From contig CAWDTW010000100.1 of the NCBI GenBank assembly GCA_963805295.1, forward strand, positions 1 to 64,000: a DNA stretch of 64,000 nt. The letters are read 5' to 3'. The position numbers and the translations under genes were made by a program. The notes beneath the pieces are model-generated. The model did not search any database. It saw only the letters and a list, made by a program, of their open reading frames with translations, and was not told the DNA's origin. Shown in pieces: positions 54,262 through 62,251 of this stretch. Origin of the DNA: Roseiarcus sp963805295 (GTDB lineage: Bacteria; Pseudomonadota; Alphaproteobacteria; Rhizobiales; Beijerinckiaceae). The first letter of the stretch is position 1. Every line of letters begins with the position of its first letter.

Positions 54262-55125
54262 GTGCTCGACACCGAACAGCTGCGCTCGTTCCTCGCCATC
54301 GTCGATTCGGGCTCTTTCACCAAGGCGGCCGAGCGCGTGCACAAGACCCAATCGGCCGTTTCGATGCATGTCCGCCGGCTCGAGGAGCAGCTCGCCTGCG
54401 CTCTGTTCGTCAAGCAGGGGCGCGGCGCGCGGCTGACCGCCGAGGGCGAGCGCCTGATCGACTTCGCGCGGCGCATCATCCAGGTCGAAGCCGGCGCGGT
54501 CGCGGCGCTGTCGCGCAAGGGGCTGAGGGGCGCCGTGCGGCTCGGCATTCCCGACGATTACGCCGAATCGTTCCTCGCCGAGATCCTCGCCCGCTTCAAT
54601 CGCCGCCATCCCCTGGTCGAGGTGTCGGTCGTCTGCGAGGGCTCGCCCGAGCTCGCCCAGCAGGTTTCCGCCGGCGCGCTGGAGCTCGCGCTGGTGACCG
54701 ACCATGCCGGCTTGCGCGGCTTCGAGCTCCTGCGCGAGCAGCCGCTCGTCTGGGTCGCCGCCGAGCGGTTTCGGGTCGAGGACGGCGCGCCCATTCCGCT
54801 CGCGCTCGGCGCCGTCACGTGCCTCTGGCGGCGCGAGGCGGACGAGGCGCTCGCCGCGGCGCCTCGCGCGACCCGCGGCCTGTTCTTTTCCAAGAACTAC
54901 AGCGCGATCGGAACCGTGGTGCGCGCGGGCCTCGCCGTGACGACACTCCCTACCTCGATGGTCGGCGAGGGCCTTCGCATTCTCGCGCCCGACGAGGGAC
55001 TGCCCGAACTGCCGCTGACCCGCATGGGCCTCATCCATGCGCCGGGGCGCCCGACCGAAGAGGCGAGCGCCCTCGCCGAGGCGATCCGCATGACGGTCGC
55101 CGCGCCGGCGCGGCGGGGGGCGTGA
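54262..55125 (+). CDS. LysR-family transcriptional regulator
   Basis: The product is 287 aa from GTG 54262 (VLDTEQLRSFLAIVDSGSFT). A TTG at 54205 would add residues outside the domain. The winged helix has SFTKAAERVHKTQSAVSMHV and RRLEEQLACALFVKQGRGAR. The C-terminal effector domain shows GAVRLGIPDDYAESFLAEIL. The cofactor is not predictable. It is divergent from the DUF1127 gene, its likely target. Confidence 0.9.
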   Translation: MLDTEQLRSFLAIVDSGSFTKAAERVHKTQSAVSMHVRRLEEQLACALFVKQGRGARLTAEGERLIDFARRIIQVEAGAVAALSRKGLRGAVRLGIPDDYAESFLAEILARFNRRHPLVEVSVVCEGSPELAQQVSAGALELALVTDHAGLRGFELLREQPLVWVAAERFRVEDGAPIPLALGAVTCLWRREADEALAAAPRATRGLFFSKNYSAIGTVVRAGLAVTTLPTSMVGEGLRILAPDEGLPELPLTRMGLIHAPGRPTEEASALAEAIRMTVAAPARRGA

Positions 55126-55280
55126 ACGGGCCGCGAAGACGAGGCCGGCCGCCGGTCGTTTTTCATTGAGGTTAATTTTTTAGCTTAAGCCCCCGTTAAG
55201 CGCTTCATGACAGGTTTTCCCGGTTTTGAGCGTGCGCGAGCGAGTGCCGGCCATGCCCCGGACAGAGAGGACACTTCGTC

Positions 55281-56204
55281 ATGGCCGGATTGAAGGCTCT
55301 CGCCGTCGCCGCCGGCGTCGCTTTTCTGCGGGCCGGGTTGGCCGAGGCCGCCGATCTGTTGCCTCCGGCCCCGACCCTGCCGGCGCCGGCCGCCGAAGAG
55401 TTCAGCGGCTGGTATTTGCGCGGCGACGTTGGGCTTGGGGTCGCCATGAGCGAGTCCCATCTCCAGAACAGCCCCGACCCGATCGCGGCCGGCGTTTCGA
55501 GCGGCTTTCTGTCGCCCGACGCGTCGCAGTCCTTCAACAATACGACGCTCTCGCCGTTCTCCATGATCGACGCCGGCGTCGGCTACCGGTTCAACGCCTG
55601 GTTCCGCATGGACGGCACGCTCGAATATCGCAGCGGCGCCAACTTGCAGTCGCTCTACACGCTGACCGATCCGGTCTCCCCCGCATTCGGCGGCCCGCTG
55701 CACTATGCGGATTTCTACCGCGCCGACGTCTCGTCGTTCGTCGGCCTCGTCAACGGCTATGTCGACCTCGGCGCCTATTGGGGCGTGACGCCGTTCGTCG
55801 GCGCCGGCTTGGGCTTCGCCGACAACAGGGTCTCCGGCTTCACCGATCAGGGTTTTGGCGCCTCCATTTACGACCCGCTCGGCGCGTCGGGCGGCTATTT
55901 CTCCAACGGCTCGAAGACGAGTTTCGCCTGGGCGCTGATGGCCGGGCTCGATGTCGACGTGACCCCCAATCTCACGCTGGAGTTCGGCTACCGGTCCTTG
56001 AATACCGGCTCGTTCACGAGCGGCGGCTCGACCTGCCTCGCCGGGGCGGCCGGCGGCGCGTTCGGCGCCGCCAACTGCAACGGCCGCGTCGCCAATCGCG
56101 TCTCCTCGCGCAACGCGCTCGTCTCGAGCGACTTCCGCATCGGCCTCATCTGGATTCTGGCCGAACCCGCCGCGGGCCCCGCGCCGGTCGTCGCTCGCGA
56201 CTGA
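55281..56204 (+). CDS. Omp31/Omp25-like outer-membrane beta-barrel protein
   Basis: The product is 307 aa from ATG 55281. The signal peptide MAGLKALAVAAGVAFLRAG ends in AEAADL. A Pro-rich linker is followed by alternating strands typical of the 8-stranded porin-like family of Rhizobiales: GWYLRGDVGLGVAMSES, DAGVGYRFNAWFRMDGTLEY, WGVTPFVGAGLGFAD and TLEFGYRSLNTGSF. The final strand FRIGLIWILAEP is not at the very end; a short Pro/Ala tail follows. A loop cysteine pair (TCLAGAAGG, ANCNG) may form a disulfide. It is a surface protein of unknown transport role. Confidence 0.88.
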   Translation: MAGLKALAVAAGVAFLRAGLAEAADLLPPAPTLPAPAAEEFSGWYLRGDVGLGVAMSESHLQNSPDPIAAGVSSGFLSPDASQSFNNTTLSPFSMIDAGVGYRFNAWFRMDGTLEYRSGANLQSLYTLTDPVSPAFGGPLHYADFYRADVSSFVGLVNGYVDLGAYWGVTPFVGAGLGFADNRVSGFTDQGFGASIYDPLGASGGYFSNGSKTSFAWALMAGLDVDVTPNLTLEFGYRSLNTGSFTSGGSTCLAGAAGGAFGAANCNGRVANRVSSRNALVSSDFRIGLIWILAEPAAGPAPVVARD

Positions 56205-56359
56205 CGCCCGTCCCGGCGCTTCAAACTGCCGTGAGCCGCCGGCGCGCGCCGCGTCGGCCCGACGCGGCCATTGCCTTCGGCGAGCCACGAAGCTACCCCT
56301 TTGGCTTTCCTCCCCGCCGGCTCGCCCCGAGGGCGCGGCGCCGGCGCATCGAAGGCTTC

Positions 56360-56660
56360 ATGACCAACGCAACCGTCCCGGCCGCGAGCGGATTCGTCTG
56401 GCCGACGGCGGCGGGGTTGCCCACGCTGGTCTATGTCGCGCTGGGGCCGGCTTTCGCGGTGCAAGTGTTTTATATGCGCGGGGTCGAACTCATCGGGTCC
56501 GGCCGGGCCGGGGGTGTTCGTCAATCTGGCGCCGGTGTTCGGCGCGATCATGGCGGTCGCGCTGCTCGGCGAGCCGTTCGCCGCCTATCGCGTCGTCGCG
56601 CTCATCCTCGTCGTCGGCGGCATCGCCGTCGCTCATACGGGCGCGGGCCGCGCGCGCTAA
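56360..56660 (+). pseudogene. EamA/DMT-family transporter, C-terminal remnant, frameshifted
   Basis: After a short N-terminal piece (MTNATVPAASGFVWPTAAGL) the frame gives PTLVYVALGPAFAVQVFYMR and GVELIGSGRAG. An extra base near 56510 then shifts it, and the next frame continues VFVNLAPVFGAIMAVALLGE and VVALILVVGGIAVAH. These are the last two or three membrane helices of an EamA drug/metabolite exporter. The first seven or eight helices are missing. Confidence 0.8.
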
Positions 56661-56687
56661 AGGGGTTGCAAACCGTGGGAGATCGAC

Positions 56688-57359
56688 ATGGGCCATTGGA
56701 TTGAACTCAAGCCGGAGGGCGCGGGCACGATTGAAGCCTGGCGCGCCGATCCTGCGGGCAAGCCGCGGGGCGGGATCGTCGTCATCCAGGAGATTTTCGG
56801 CGTCAACGCGCACATCCGCGCGGTCGCCGACCGCTTCGCCTCCGAAGGCTATCTCGCGATCGCGCCCGCCGTGTTCGATCATGTCGAAAAAGGCTTCGAC
56901 GTCGGCTACGACGCCGAGTCGCAAGCGCGCGGCATGGCGATAGGCTACGGCAAGGTCGATTTCGAGCAGACTTTCAGCGACGTCGCCGCGGCGATCGAGG
57001 TCGCCAAGGAAGGCGGCAAGGTCGGCATCGTCGGCTATTGCTTCGGCGGCTCGATCGCCTGGGCGGCGGCGTGCCGCCTGCCGGGGCTCAGCGCCGCGGT
57101 CGGCTATTACGGCCGGCGGATCATCGCGATGAAGGACATGAAGCCGCGCGTCCCGACCATGCTCCACTTCGGCGAGAAGGACGAGCACATTCCGGTCGCC
57201 GGCGTGCGCGAAGTCGCCGCCACCCACCCGGACGTGCCGGTCCACATCTACCCCGCCGGCCACGGCTTCAACTGCGATCATCGAGAGAGTTTTGACGCCC
57301 CCAGCGCGGCGCTCGCCTGGACGCGGACGCTGGAGTTTTTCGGAAAGCATCTTGGGTAA
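56688..57359 (+). CDS. Dienelactone hydrolase-family protein
   Basis: The product is 223 aa from ATG 56688, preceded by GGGAG. It is an alpha/beta hydrolase with the Cys-Asp-His triad of dienelactone hydrolases: nucleophile in IVGYCFGGSIAW, Asp in HFGEKDEHIPVAGV, His in YPAGHGFNCDHRES. It is cytoplasmic and likely hydrolyses a lactone or ester; the physiological substrate is unknown. A broken paralogue of its last 35 residues lies at 61408-61518. Confidence 0.93.
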   Translation: MGHWIELKPEGAGTIEAWRADPAGKPRGGIVVIQEIFGVNAHIRAVADRFASEGYLAIAPAVFDHVEKGFDVGYDAESQARGMAIGYGKVDFEQTFSDVAAAIEVAKEGGKVGIVGYCFGGSIAWAAACRLPGLSAAVGYYGRRIIAMKDMKPRVPTMLHFGEKDEHIPVAGVREVAATHPDVPVHIYPAGHGFNCDHRESFDAPSAALAWTRTLEFFGKHLG

Positions 57360-57403
57360 TGTCGCCTCAAGGCGAGGCTCGCGCGCCGCGCCTGAGGGCG
57401 CTA

Positions 57404-57742
57404 ACGCGGGATGAATTTAGGTCGAACCGGCCTCCCCTAGCCTTGCCGGAGAGGCGCGGGAGAACTGGCGTGGCTCTACTTCTCCGGCTTGCCCCCTTTG
57501 AGGCCCGTCGTCCGCCCTTGCTAATTGAAATCGGCGGCGCCGTCAAAGTCCGCTGTTACGGCGAATTCTTCCGCTGTTCCGCTTGCAGCGGTGGTTTCTG
57601 ATCAGCGCTTTGAATTTGCGAGCATTTTGGCCATGGGAGGTACGGCGGAGACGCCCCGTTTGGCGAAATCCGCTGTTTTTACCGCTGTTACCAGCAAATC
57701 CAGCCGGCGGTTCGGGCGATTCGTCTAAAATTCATCCCGCTC
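57404..57742 (+). mobile_element. 339-bp non-coding element (MITE) with GCGGGATGAATTT ends
   Basis: The left end ACGCGGGATGAATTTAGGTC and the right end, read inward, GAGCGGGATGAATTTTAGAC form an inverted repeat. TA flanks both sides (57402-57403 and 57743-57744). The interior has no coding frame of note. It is the first of three TA-bordered elements placed end to end. Confidence 0.7.
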
Positions 57743-57744
57743 TA

Positions 57745-57869
57745 GCAGCCTGTCGGACTTAAACTCTAAGTCATTGATTTAATTCCAGTTTGCTTTTTCG
57801 TGCCTATCGGAAAACTGCAATGATATCAATATGTTAGCGATCAAAGTCGCCCCGAGTCCGACAGGCTGC
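57745..57869 (+). mobile_element. 125-bp MITE with IS1182-like ends
   Basis: Perfect 14-bp inverted ends GCAGCCTGTCGGAC are at 57745-57758, complement at 57856-57869, with TA on both sides. The same end sequence opens the IS1182-type element at 63875, which encodes a transposase. The interior is AT-rich and non-coding. It is a likely internal-deletion derivative mobilised by that transposase. Confidence 0.85.
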
Positions 57870-57871
57870 TA

Positions 57872-59006
57872 GTGTTCCGTAACTAACGGAAGGATTCCCA
57901 GCGGCGCGCGATCGTGCGAGTCGAGGGGGATGGAAAACAAATCATGTATCTGGTTGTCTCCTGAGGATCGGGCGCGGCTGGAAGGCTGGGTGGCGGGCCG
58001 AAACACGCCGCAGAAGCTGGTTTGGCGGGCGCGGATCGTCTTGATGTGGGCGCAAGGGGCCGGCGTGAGGGAGACCGTTCGGGCGACCGGCAAGACCAAA
58101 CGAACCGTCGATCGATGGCGTGAGCGCTATCTTGCGCGCGGCGCTGCGGGGCTCGAACGCGACGCCACTCGTCCTGGCCGCAAGCCGCCTTTGGACGCCG
58201 CGACGGTCGAGCGGGTCGTCAACAAGACGCTGCACGAGAAGCCGCCGGGCGGCACGCACTGGTCTCTGCGCAAGATGGCCAAGGCGGTCGGTCTCAGCCA
58301 TTCGAGCGTGCAGCGCATCTGGGCGGCGCATGGGCTCAAGCCGCACCTGACGCGCAGCTTCAAGCTCTCGAGCGACCCCAAGTTTTGTGAGAAAGTTCAG
58401 GATATTGTCGGGCTTTACCTCGACCCGCCGGACAAGGCGCTGGTGCTTTCGGTCGACGAGAAGAGCCAGATCCAAGCGCTCGACCGCACCCAGCCGGGAC
58501 TGCCGCTGAAGAAGGGCCGCGCCGGCACGATGACCCACGACTACAAGCGCCATGGGACGACGACCCTGTTCGCCGCGCTCGACGTCGCCACCGGCAAGGT
58601 GATCGGCGAATGCATGCGCCGCCATCGCCATCAGGAGTTTCTGCGCTTTTTGCGCACCATCGACCGCAACACCGCGAAATTGCTCGATTTGCATCTGGTC
58701 GTCGACAACTACGCGACCCACAAGCACCCCAAGGTCAGGGCCTGGCTCAAGCGCCACCCCCGCTTTCACCTTCACTTCACCCCGACATCGGCCTCCTGGA
58801 TCAATCTCGTCGAACGGTTCTTCGGCCTGATCACCGACGACGCCATTCGACGCGGCGTCTTCCACAGCGTCGCCGAACTCAACGCCGCCATCGAAGCCTA
58901 CCTTGAGCAACACAATGCCGCACCCAAGCCCTTCGTCTGGACCGCGCCAGCCGCCGACATCCTTGAGAAAGTCGCCCGTGGGCGACAAGCGTTAGAGTCG
59001 GTACAC
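57872..59006 (+). mobile_element. IS630-family insertion sequence C
   Basis: It is flanked by TA at 57870-57871 (shared with the MITE) and 59007-59008. Inverted ends are GTGTTCCGTAACTAACGG on the left and GTGTACCGACTCTAACG read inward on the right. It is inserted exactly at the border of the preceding MITE, 17 bp past the stop of the SDR gene. Confidence 0.9.
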
Positions 59007-59009
59007 TAG
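57930..59009 (+). CDS. IS630-family transposase
   Basis: The product is 359 aa from ATG 57930. The N-terminal paired HTH has ETVRATGKTKRTVDRWRERY. DDE residues are in LVLSVDEKSQIQALDRTQPG, HLVVDNYATHKHPKV and ASWINLVERFFGLITD. The stop codon TAG at 59007-59009 is formed by the target TA plus a flanking G, so the element supplies no stop of its own. The frame is otherwise complete and it is likely active. Confidence 0.93.
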   Translation: MENKSCIWLSPEDRARLEGWVAGRNTPQKLVWRARIVLMWAQGAGVRETVRATGKTKRTVDRWRERYLARGAAGLERDATRPGRKPPLDAATVERVVNKTLHEKPPGGTHWSLRKMAKAVGLSHSSVQRIWAAHGLKPHLTRSFKLSSDPKFCEKVQDIVGLYLDPPDKALVLSVDEKSQIQALDRTQPGLPLKKGRAGTMTHDYKRHGTTTLFAALDVATGKVIGECMRRHRHQEFLRFLRTIDRNTAKLLDLHLVVDNYATHKHPKVRAWLKRHPRFHLHFTPTSASWINLVERFFGLITDDAIRRGVFHSVAELNAAIEAYLEQHNAAPKPFVWTAPAADILEKVARGRQALESVH

Positions 59010-59025
59010 CGCCGAACCCGCCCAC

Positions 59026-59874
59026 TCAGCAGCGCGGTTCGCGCCCGCGGATTCGGTCGAAGCCCTGTTTGATCGCCGCGAACCGGGCCTCGACCAGAGG
59101 CTCGAACTCCGTATCGGTGAAGATATAGGGCCAGTCGTTCTCGACGCCCTCGCGCACGAGTTCGCCGACATATTGCGGATCGATGCCATGAGCGACCCGT
59201 TCGCCGATCATCTTGACCCGCTCCAGGAAGGGGCTTTCGGGCGAAATGTCGTCGAGCGCCGGCCCGAAGCGCCGAGGCAGGTTGCGCCTCGAGTCCATGA
59301 TCTGCGTGCGGATGAACCCCGGGCAGAGCACCGACACGCCGATGCCGCGCGGCGCGAGTTCGCCGCGCAGGCCCTCCGACAGCGCGACGACCCCGTATTT
59401 GGTCACATTGTAGGAATTGCTTCCCGAAGAGATGAGCCCCGCCACGGACGCGGTCGACACGATGTGCCCGCCCTCGCCGTGACTTTCGATCAACGGGCCG
59501 AAAATGTCGATCCCCCAGACAACCGCCATCAGGTTGACGCCGATCGTCCAGTCCCACGCCGCGTCGGTTCAGGCGCCGTAAGGGGCGCCGCCGCCAACGC
59601 CTGCGTTGTTTACGAGAATGTGCGCCTTGCCATAACGCGCGATGGTCGCGTCCGCCGCCGCCTTGAGCTCCTGCTTGAGCGAGACGTCCGCCCTGACGCC
59701 ATCGACATCGGCGTTGGTGCGCTTCAGTCCCTCGACCGCTCGGGCGAGGGCGGGCTCCTCGATGTCGCAGAGCATGACTTTCACGCCGGCCTGCGCGAAG
59801 GCGGTGGCGATCCCGAGCCCGATCCCCGACGCCGCGCCGGTGACGAACGCGGTCTTTCCCTCAAGGTCCTTCAT
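59026..59874 (-). pseudogene. Short-chain dehydrogenase/reductase with one in-frame TGA
   Basis: ATG 59874 begins MKDLEGKTAFVTGAASGIGL with the TGxxxGxG cofactor motif, then NNAGVGGGAPYGA and a TGA at 59569-59571, where relatives have tryptophan. The same frame continues DWTIGVNLMAVVWGIDIFG, the catalytic serine and the YxxxK motif (SYNVTKYGV), to a stop at 59026. It would otherwise be a normal 282-residue NAD(P)-dependent SDR. With a single nonsense change (TGG to TGA) it is recently inactivated, or the base is a sequencing error. Confidence 0.85.
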
Positions 59875-60066
59875 CCCGCGTTCCTCCCCAACCCCGAGCG
59901 GCCTGAGCGCCCGGCGCAAACGCACCCTAGCGCGCGAAGCTCGGAAAGACCATTGATCGCGTGGGGCTCACGCCGCCTCCGCAACCTTCGGCTTCGCCCC
60001 GGGTGGACAAAGACGAACTGAAGCGACACATCTACGATCGTGTCTTCAATCCGTCGGCGAGCCGCC

Positions 60067-60363
60067 ATGCCGGACCTGAATAACAAACAACAGACGGCCA
60101 TCAAGCGTGAGAAGGCCGAACGGAGATTTGAGGCGCACCTTGGGATCTACCTGATCGTCAACGCGATGCTTGCGGGTATCCGGGCTCTTTCGGGCGCACG
60201 ACGCGCGTTGGCGGTTCGGACCATGCTGTGGTGGGGGATCGGATTAGCGTATCATGGCTGGACCGTGTATCGCAAGAAACCGACCCAGGAACACGAGGTC
60301 GCCGCGAAGCCAATGGGAGCGGGAACGGAAAATGGAGGAGGTCGAGGCTCGGCGGAGCGGTGA
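60067..60363 (+). CDS. 2TM-domain membrane protein, centre altered by paired indels
   Basis: The product is 98 aa from ATG 60067. The pattern of 2TM-domain proteins is clear: IKREKAERRFEAHLGIYLIV (first helix), then LWWGIGLAYHGWTVYRKK (second helix). Between them SGARRALAVRT looks out of frame; another frame gives DARWRFGP, the usual type of linker, so a 2-base and a 1-base deletion may compensate. It is a small inner-membrane protein of unknown function. Confidence 0.65.
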   Translation: MPDLNNKQQTAIKREKAERRFEAHLGIYLIVNAMLAGIRALSGARRALAVRTMLWWGIGLAYHGWTVYRKKPTQEHEVAAKPMGAGTENGGGRGSAER

Positions 60364-60550
60364 CCACAACCCGATCATGACGGCGCGCGCTCGTCGGGCT
60401 AATTGTCGCCTTCCTGTGGACGCGCCGCTGGCGGCTCGGGTCGGCCGGCCTGTCCAAGGGGGCGATGAACCCAAGCCGCGTGTCCGGCGTCGGGCGATCG
60501 CCAGACTTGTCGCGACTGCTTTCTGAGCTTGGTCTTCTGGAGGGTTTGTC
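60364..60550 (+). other. No gene recognised
   Basis: This short stretch between the 2TM and DUF302 genes contains only fragmentary frames. I see no motif or promoter of note. Confidence 0.4.
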
Positions 60551-60955
60551 ATGGCGGCGGATGGCTTGACGACGGTTTCCAGCACTTTTGGGCCGAAGGA
60601 AACGATGGATCGGCTCGAGGCCGAAATCAGGGCCAAGGGCATGATCGTTTTTGCGCGGATCGACCACGCGGCCGGAGCCGCTGCCGTCGGATTGCCGTTG
60701 CGGCCGACTGAGCTTCTCATCTTCGGCAGCGCCAAAGCCGGCACGCCGCTTATGCAGGCCGACCAGGCCCTCGGCATCGATCTGCCCTTGAAGGCGTTGG
60801 TCTACCAGGACGCCGCCGGAAAAGTCTGGCTCGCCTATAACGATCCGCGCTGGATCGCCCGACGGCACGGTATCGGCACGGCGGTCGCCCCGAACGTGGA
60901 TGCGATGGCCGCGGCGCTCGAAGGCCTCGCGAAAAGCGCCGCCGGGCCGCCGTGA
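60551..60955 (+). CDS. DUF302 protein
   Basis: The product is 134 aa from ATG 60551. DUF302 segments are ETMDRLEAEIRAKGMIVFAR, IDHAAGAAAVGLPLRPTELL, FGSAKAGTPLMQADQALGID, and a C-terminal VWLAYNDPRWIARRHG. It is small and soluble with unknown function, and is sometimes linked to redox or metal stress. The DUF202 gene follows after 36 bp in the same direction, so the two are probably co-transcribed. Confidence 0.88.
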   Translation: MAADGLTTVSSTFGPKETMDRLEAEIRAKGMIVFARIDHAAGAAAVGLPLRPTELLIFGSAKAGTPLMQADQALGIDLPLKALVYQDAAGKVWLAYNDPRWIARRHGIGTAVAPNVDAMAAALEGLAKSAAGPP

Positions 60956-60991
60956 CGAGGAGAGGCGCGCGAGTCGCAAGGGTGAGCCGCC

Positions 60992-61378
60992 ATGATTCGT
61001 GGATACGGCGACCACGCCGCCAATGAACGGACTTTCCTCGCCTGGGTGCGCACCGGCATCGCGGTCGTCGCCTTCGGGTTCGTCATCGAGAAGTTCAATC
61101 TCTTCGTCGCGACAATCGCGAGTTCCGCCCTCGGCGAGGAGGCGCGACGGCTGCGGCTCGAAAAGCTGTCCGGACCTTTCGGGCATTACGAGGGTCTCGC
61201 GCTCATCTTTGGCGGGATCGCGATCGTCGCGCTCGCAACCGCGCAATTCGTTCGCATCACTCGGCGGCTCGACGACTTTGAAGAACATTCGGCGAGCAGC
61301 GTGCGCGCGGAACTGATTTTGGCGGTCGTTCTGGTTCTGCTCGTCGCCGGTTATGGCGCGTACCTGGCGCTCGACTGA
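60992..61378 (+). CDS. DUF202 (YidH-type) membrane protein
   Basis: The product is 128 aa from ATG 60992. The conserved start NERTFLAWVRTGIAVVAFGF is followed by two further hydrophobic helices, LALIFGGIAIVALATAQFVR and AELILAVVLVLLVAGYGAYL, with the RxL-D-F segment between. It is an inner-membrane protein of unknown function. It forms a small unit with the DUF302 gene. Confidence 0.88.
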   Translation: MIRGYGDHAANERTFLAWVRTGIAVVAFGFVIEKFNLFVATIASSALGEEARRLRLEKLSGPFGHYEGLALIFGGIAIVALATAQFVRITRRLDDFEEHSASSVRAELILAVVLVLLVAGYGAYLALD

Positions 61379-61407
61379 GCAATCCTGCTCCGGAATCGAA
61401 AGAGGTT

Positions 61408-61518
61408 TTTCCCGCTGGCCACGGCTTCACGTCCGATCACCGCGAAAGCTACGACGCCCGGAGCGCCGCCCTCGCGTGAAGGCGGACGCTGGAGCTTCTC
61501 GGCAAGTATCTGGGGTGA
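61408..61518 (+). pseudogene. Dienelactone hydrolase, C-terminal remnant
   Basis: Thirty-five codons read FPAGHGFTSDHRESYDARSA, ALA, a TGA, then RRTLELLGKYLG and a stop. They match the last part of the intact gene at 56688-57359, including the catalytic histidine. The TGA replaces the tryptophan. The rest of the paralogue is gone. Confidence 0.85.
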
Positions 61519-61570
61519 GCGGGCGAAGTGGACGCCTCGAATGCGGGAAAACGCTCCCGATCCGGCCCGA

Positions 61571-61978
61571 TCATCGCGCGGCGGACCAAGGATTGATCAC
61601 GGAAACTCCGATGTCGTCGAAATCGCCGACGTTACGGGTGACCAGGATCAAGTCATAGACGATCGCGGTGGCGGCGATCAGCCCGTCGACGTCGCCGCGC
61701 GGCCGCTGCGCGGCGATGCGGCCCCATTCCATGGCGACCTCGTCAGTCACCGACAAGATGCGATCGGCATGGTCCCGTCGAAGACGCTTGAGCCATTCCT
61801 CCAGGCGCGACGCCGTCTGCGGGTCGGACTTCCGCTTGAGCGCAACGCCGCGCATGATCTCGCCGAGGGTTAGCGCGCTGAGATGGAGAGACCTCGGCTC
61901 GACCGAGCGCAGCCAAGCCGCGGCCTCTCGACTGCCGCGGCGGGCCTCAGAAACGACGTTCGTGTCGACGAGATACAT
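61571..61978 (-). CDS. vapC: PIN-domain toxin (VapC/FitB type)
   Basis: The product is 135 aa from ATG 61978. PIN active-site residues are the first Asp in MYLVDTNVVSEARRG, Glu in LTLGEIMRGVALKR, Asp in PRGDVDGLIAATAIVYDL, and the last acidic residue in NVGDFDDIGV. It is a ribonuclease toxin expected to cleave tRNA or mRNA. The antitoxin gene ends at the base before its start, so the two form one operon. Confidence 0.92.
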   Translation of the reverse strand: MYLVDTNVVSEARRGSREAAAWLRSVEPRSLHLSALTLGEIMRGVALKRKSDPQTASRLEEWLKRLRRDHADRILSVTDEVAMEWGRIAAQRPRGDVDGLIAATAIVYDLILVTRNVGDFDDIGVSVINPWSAAR

Positions 61979-62233
61979 TCAAAAAGCGATGTTGCGGCCG
62001 GGCGACTTGGCGCGCGCGCCAACGGCTTCGGCGAAGGCGTCGTCCCAGTCCGGACCGGAGAGAAGGTCGTCGACCAGCGACGGCCGATTCGCCACGAGCG
62101 CGTCGTAGTCGACCGCCGACAAGACGATCACAGCGCGCTCGCCGCGTACGGTGACGGTCTGCGGCCCGTCGCGGCGGGCGCGCTGAACGACCTCGCTGAA
62201 CCGGTTCTTGGCGTCCTGTAGAGCCCATTCCAT
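61979..62233 (-). CDS. Phd/YefM-type antitoxin
   Basis: The product is 84 aa from ATG 62233, with GGAG 9 bases upstream. The Phd fold is evident: MEWALQDAKNRFSEVVQRAR, GPQTVTVRGERAVIVLSAVD, YDALVANRPSLVDDLL. It neutralises the PIN toxin and represses the operon. The upstream region is cut by IS1380 18 bases before the start codon, so the native promoter/operator is displaced. Confidence 0.92.
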   Translation of the reverse strand: MEWALQDAKNRFSEVVQRARRDGPQTVTVRGERAVIVLSAVDYDALVANRPSLVDDLLSGPDWDDAFAEAVGARAKSPGRNIAF

Positions 62234-62251
62234 CTCGAGTCTCCTATCTAG

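Noticed and set aside
61408..61518. Possible stop-codon readthrough (TGA as Trp) in two nearby genes
   Set aside because: Only two genes show it, one of them a fragment, and all other genes use TGA as a normal stop. Decay is the simpler reading.
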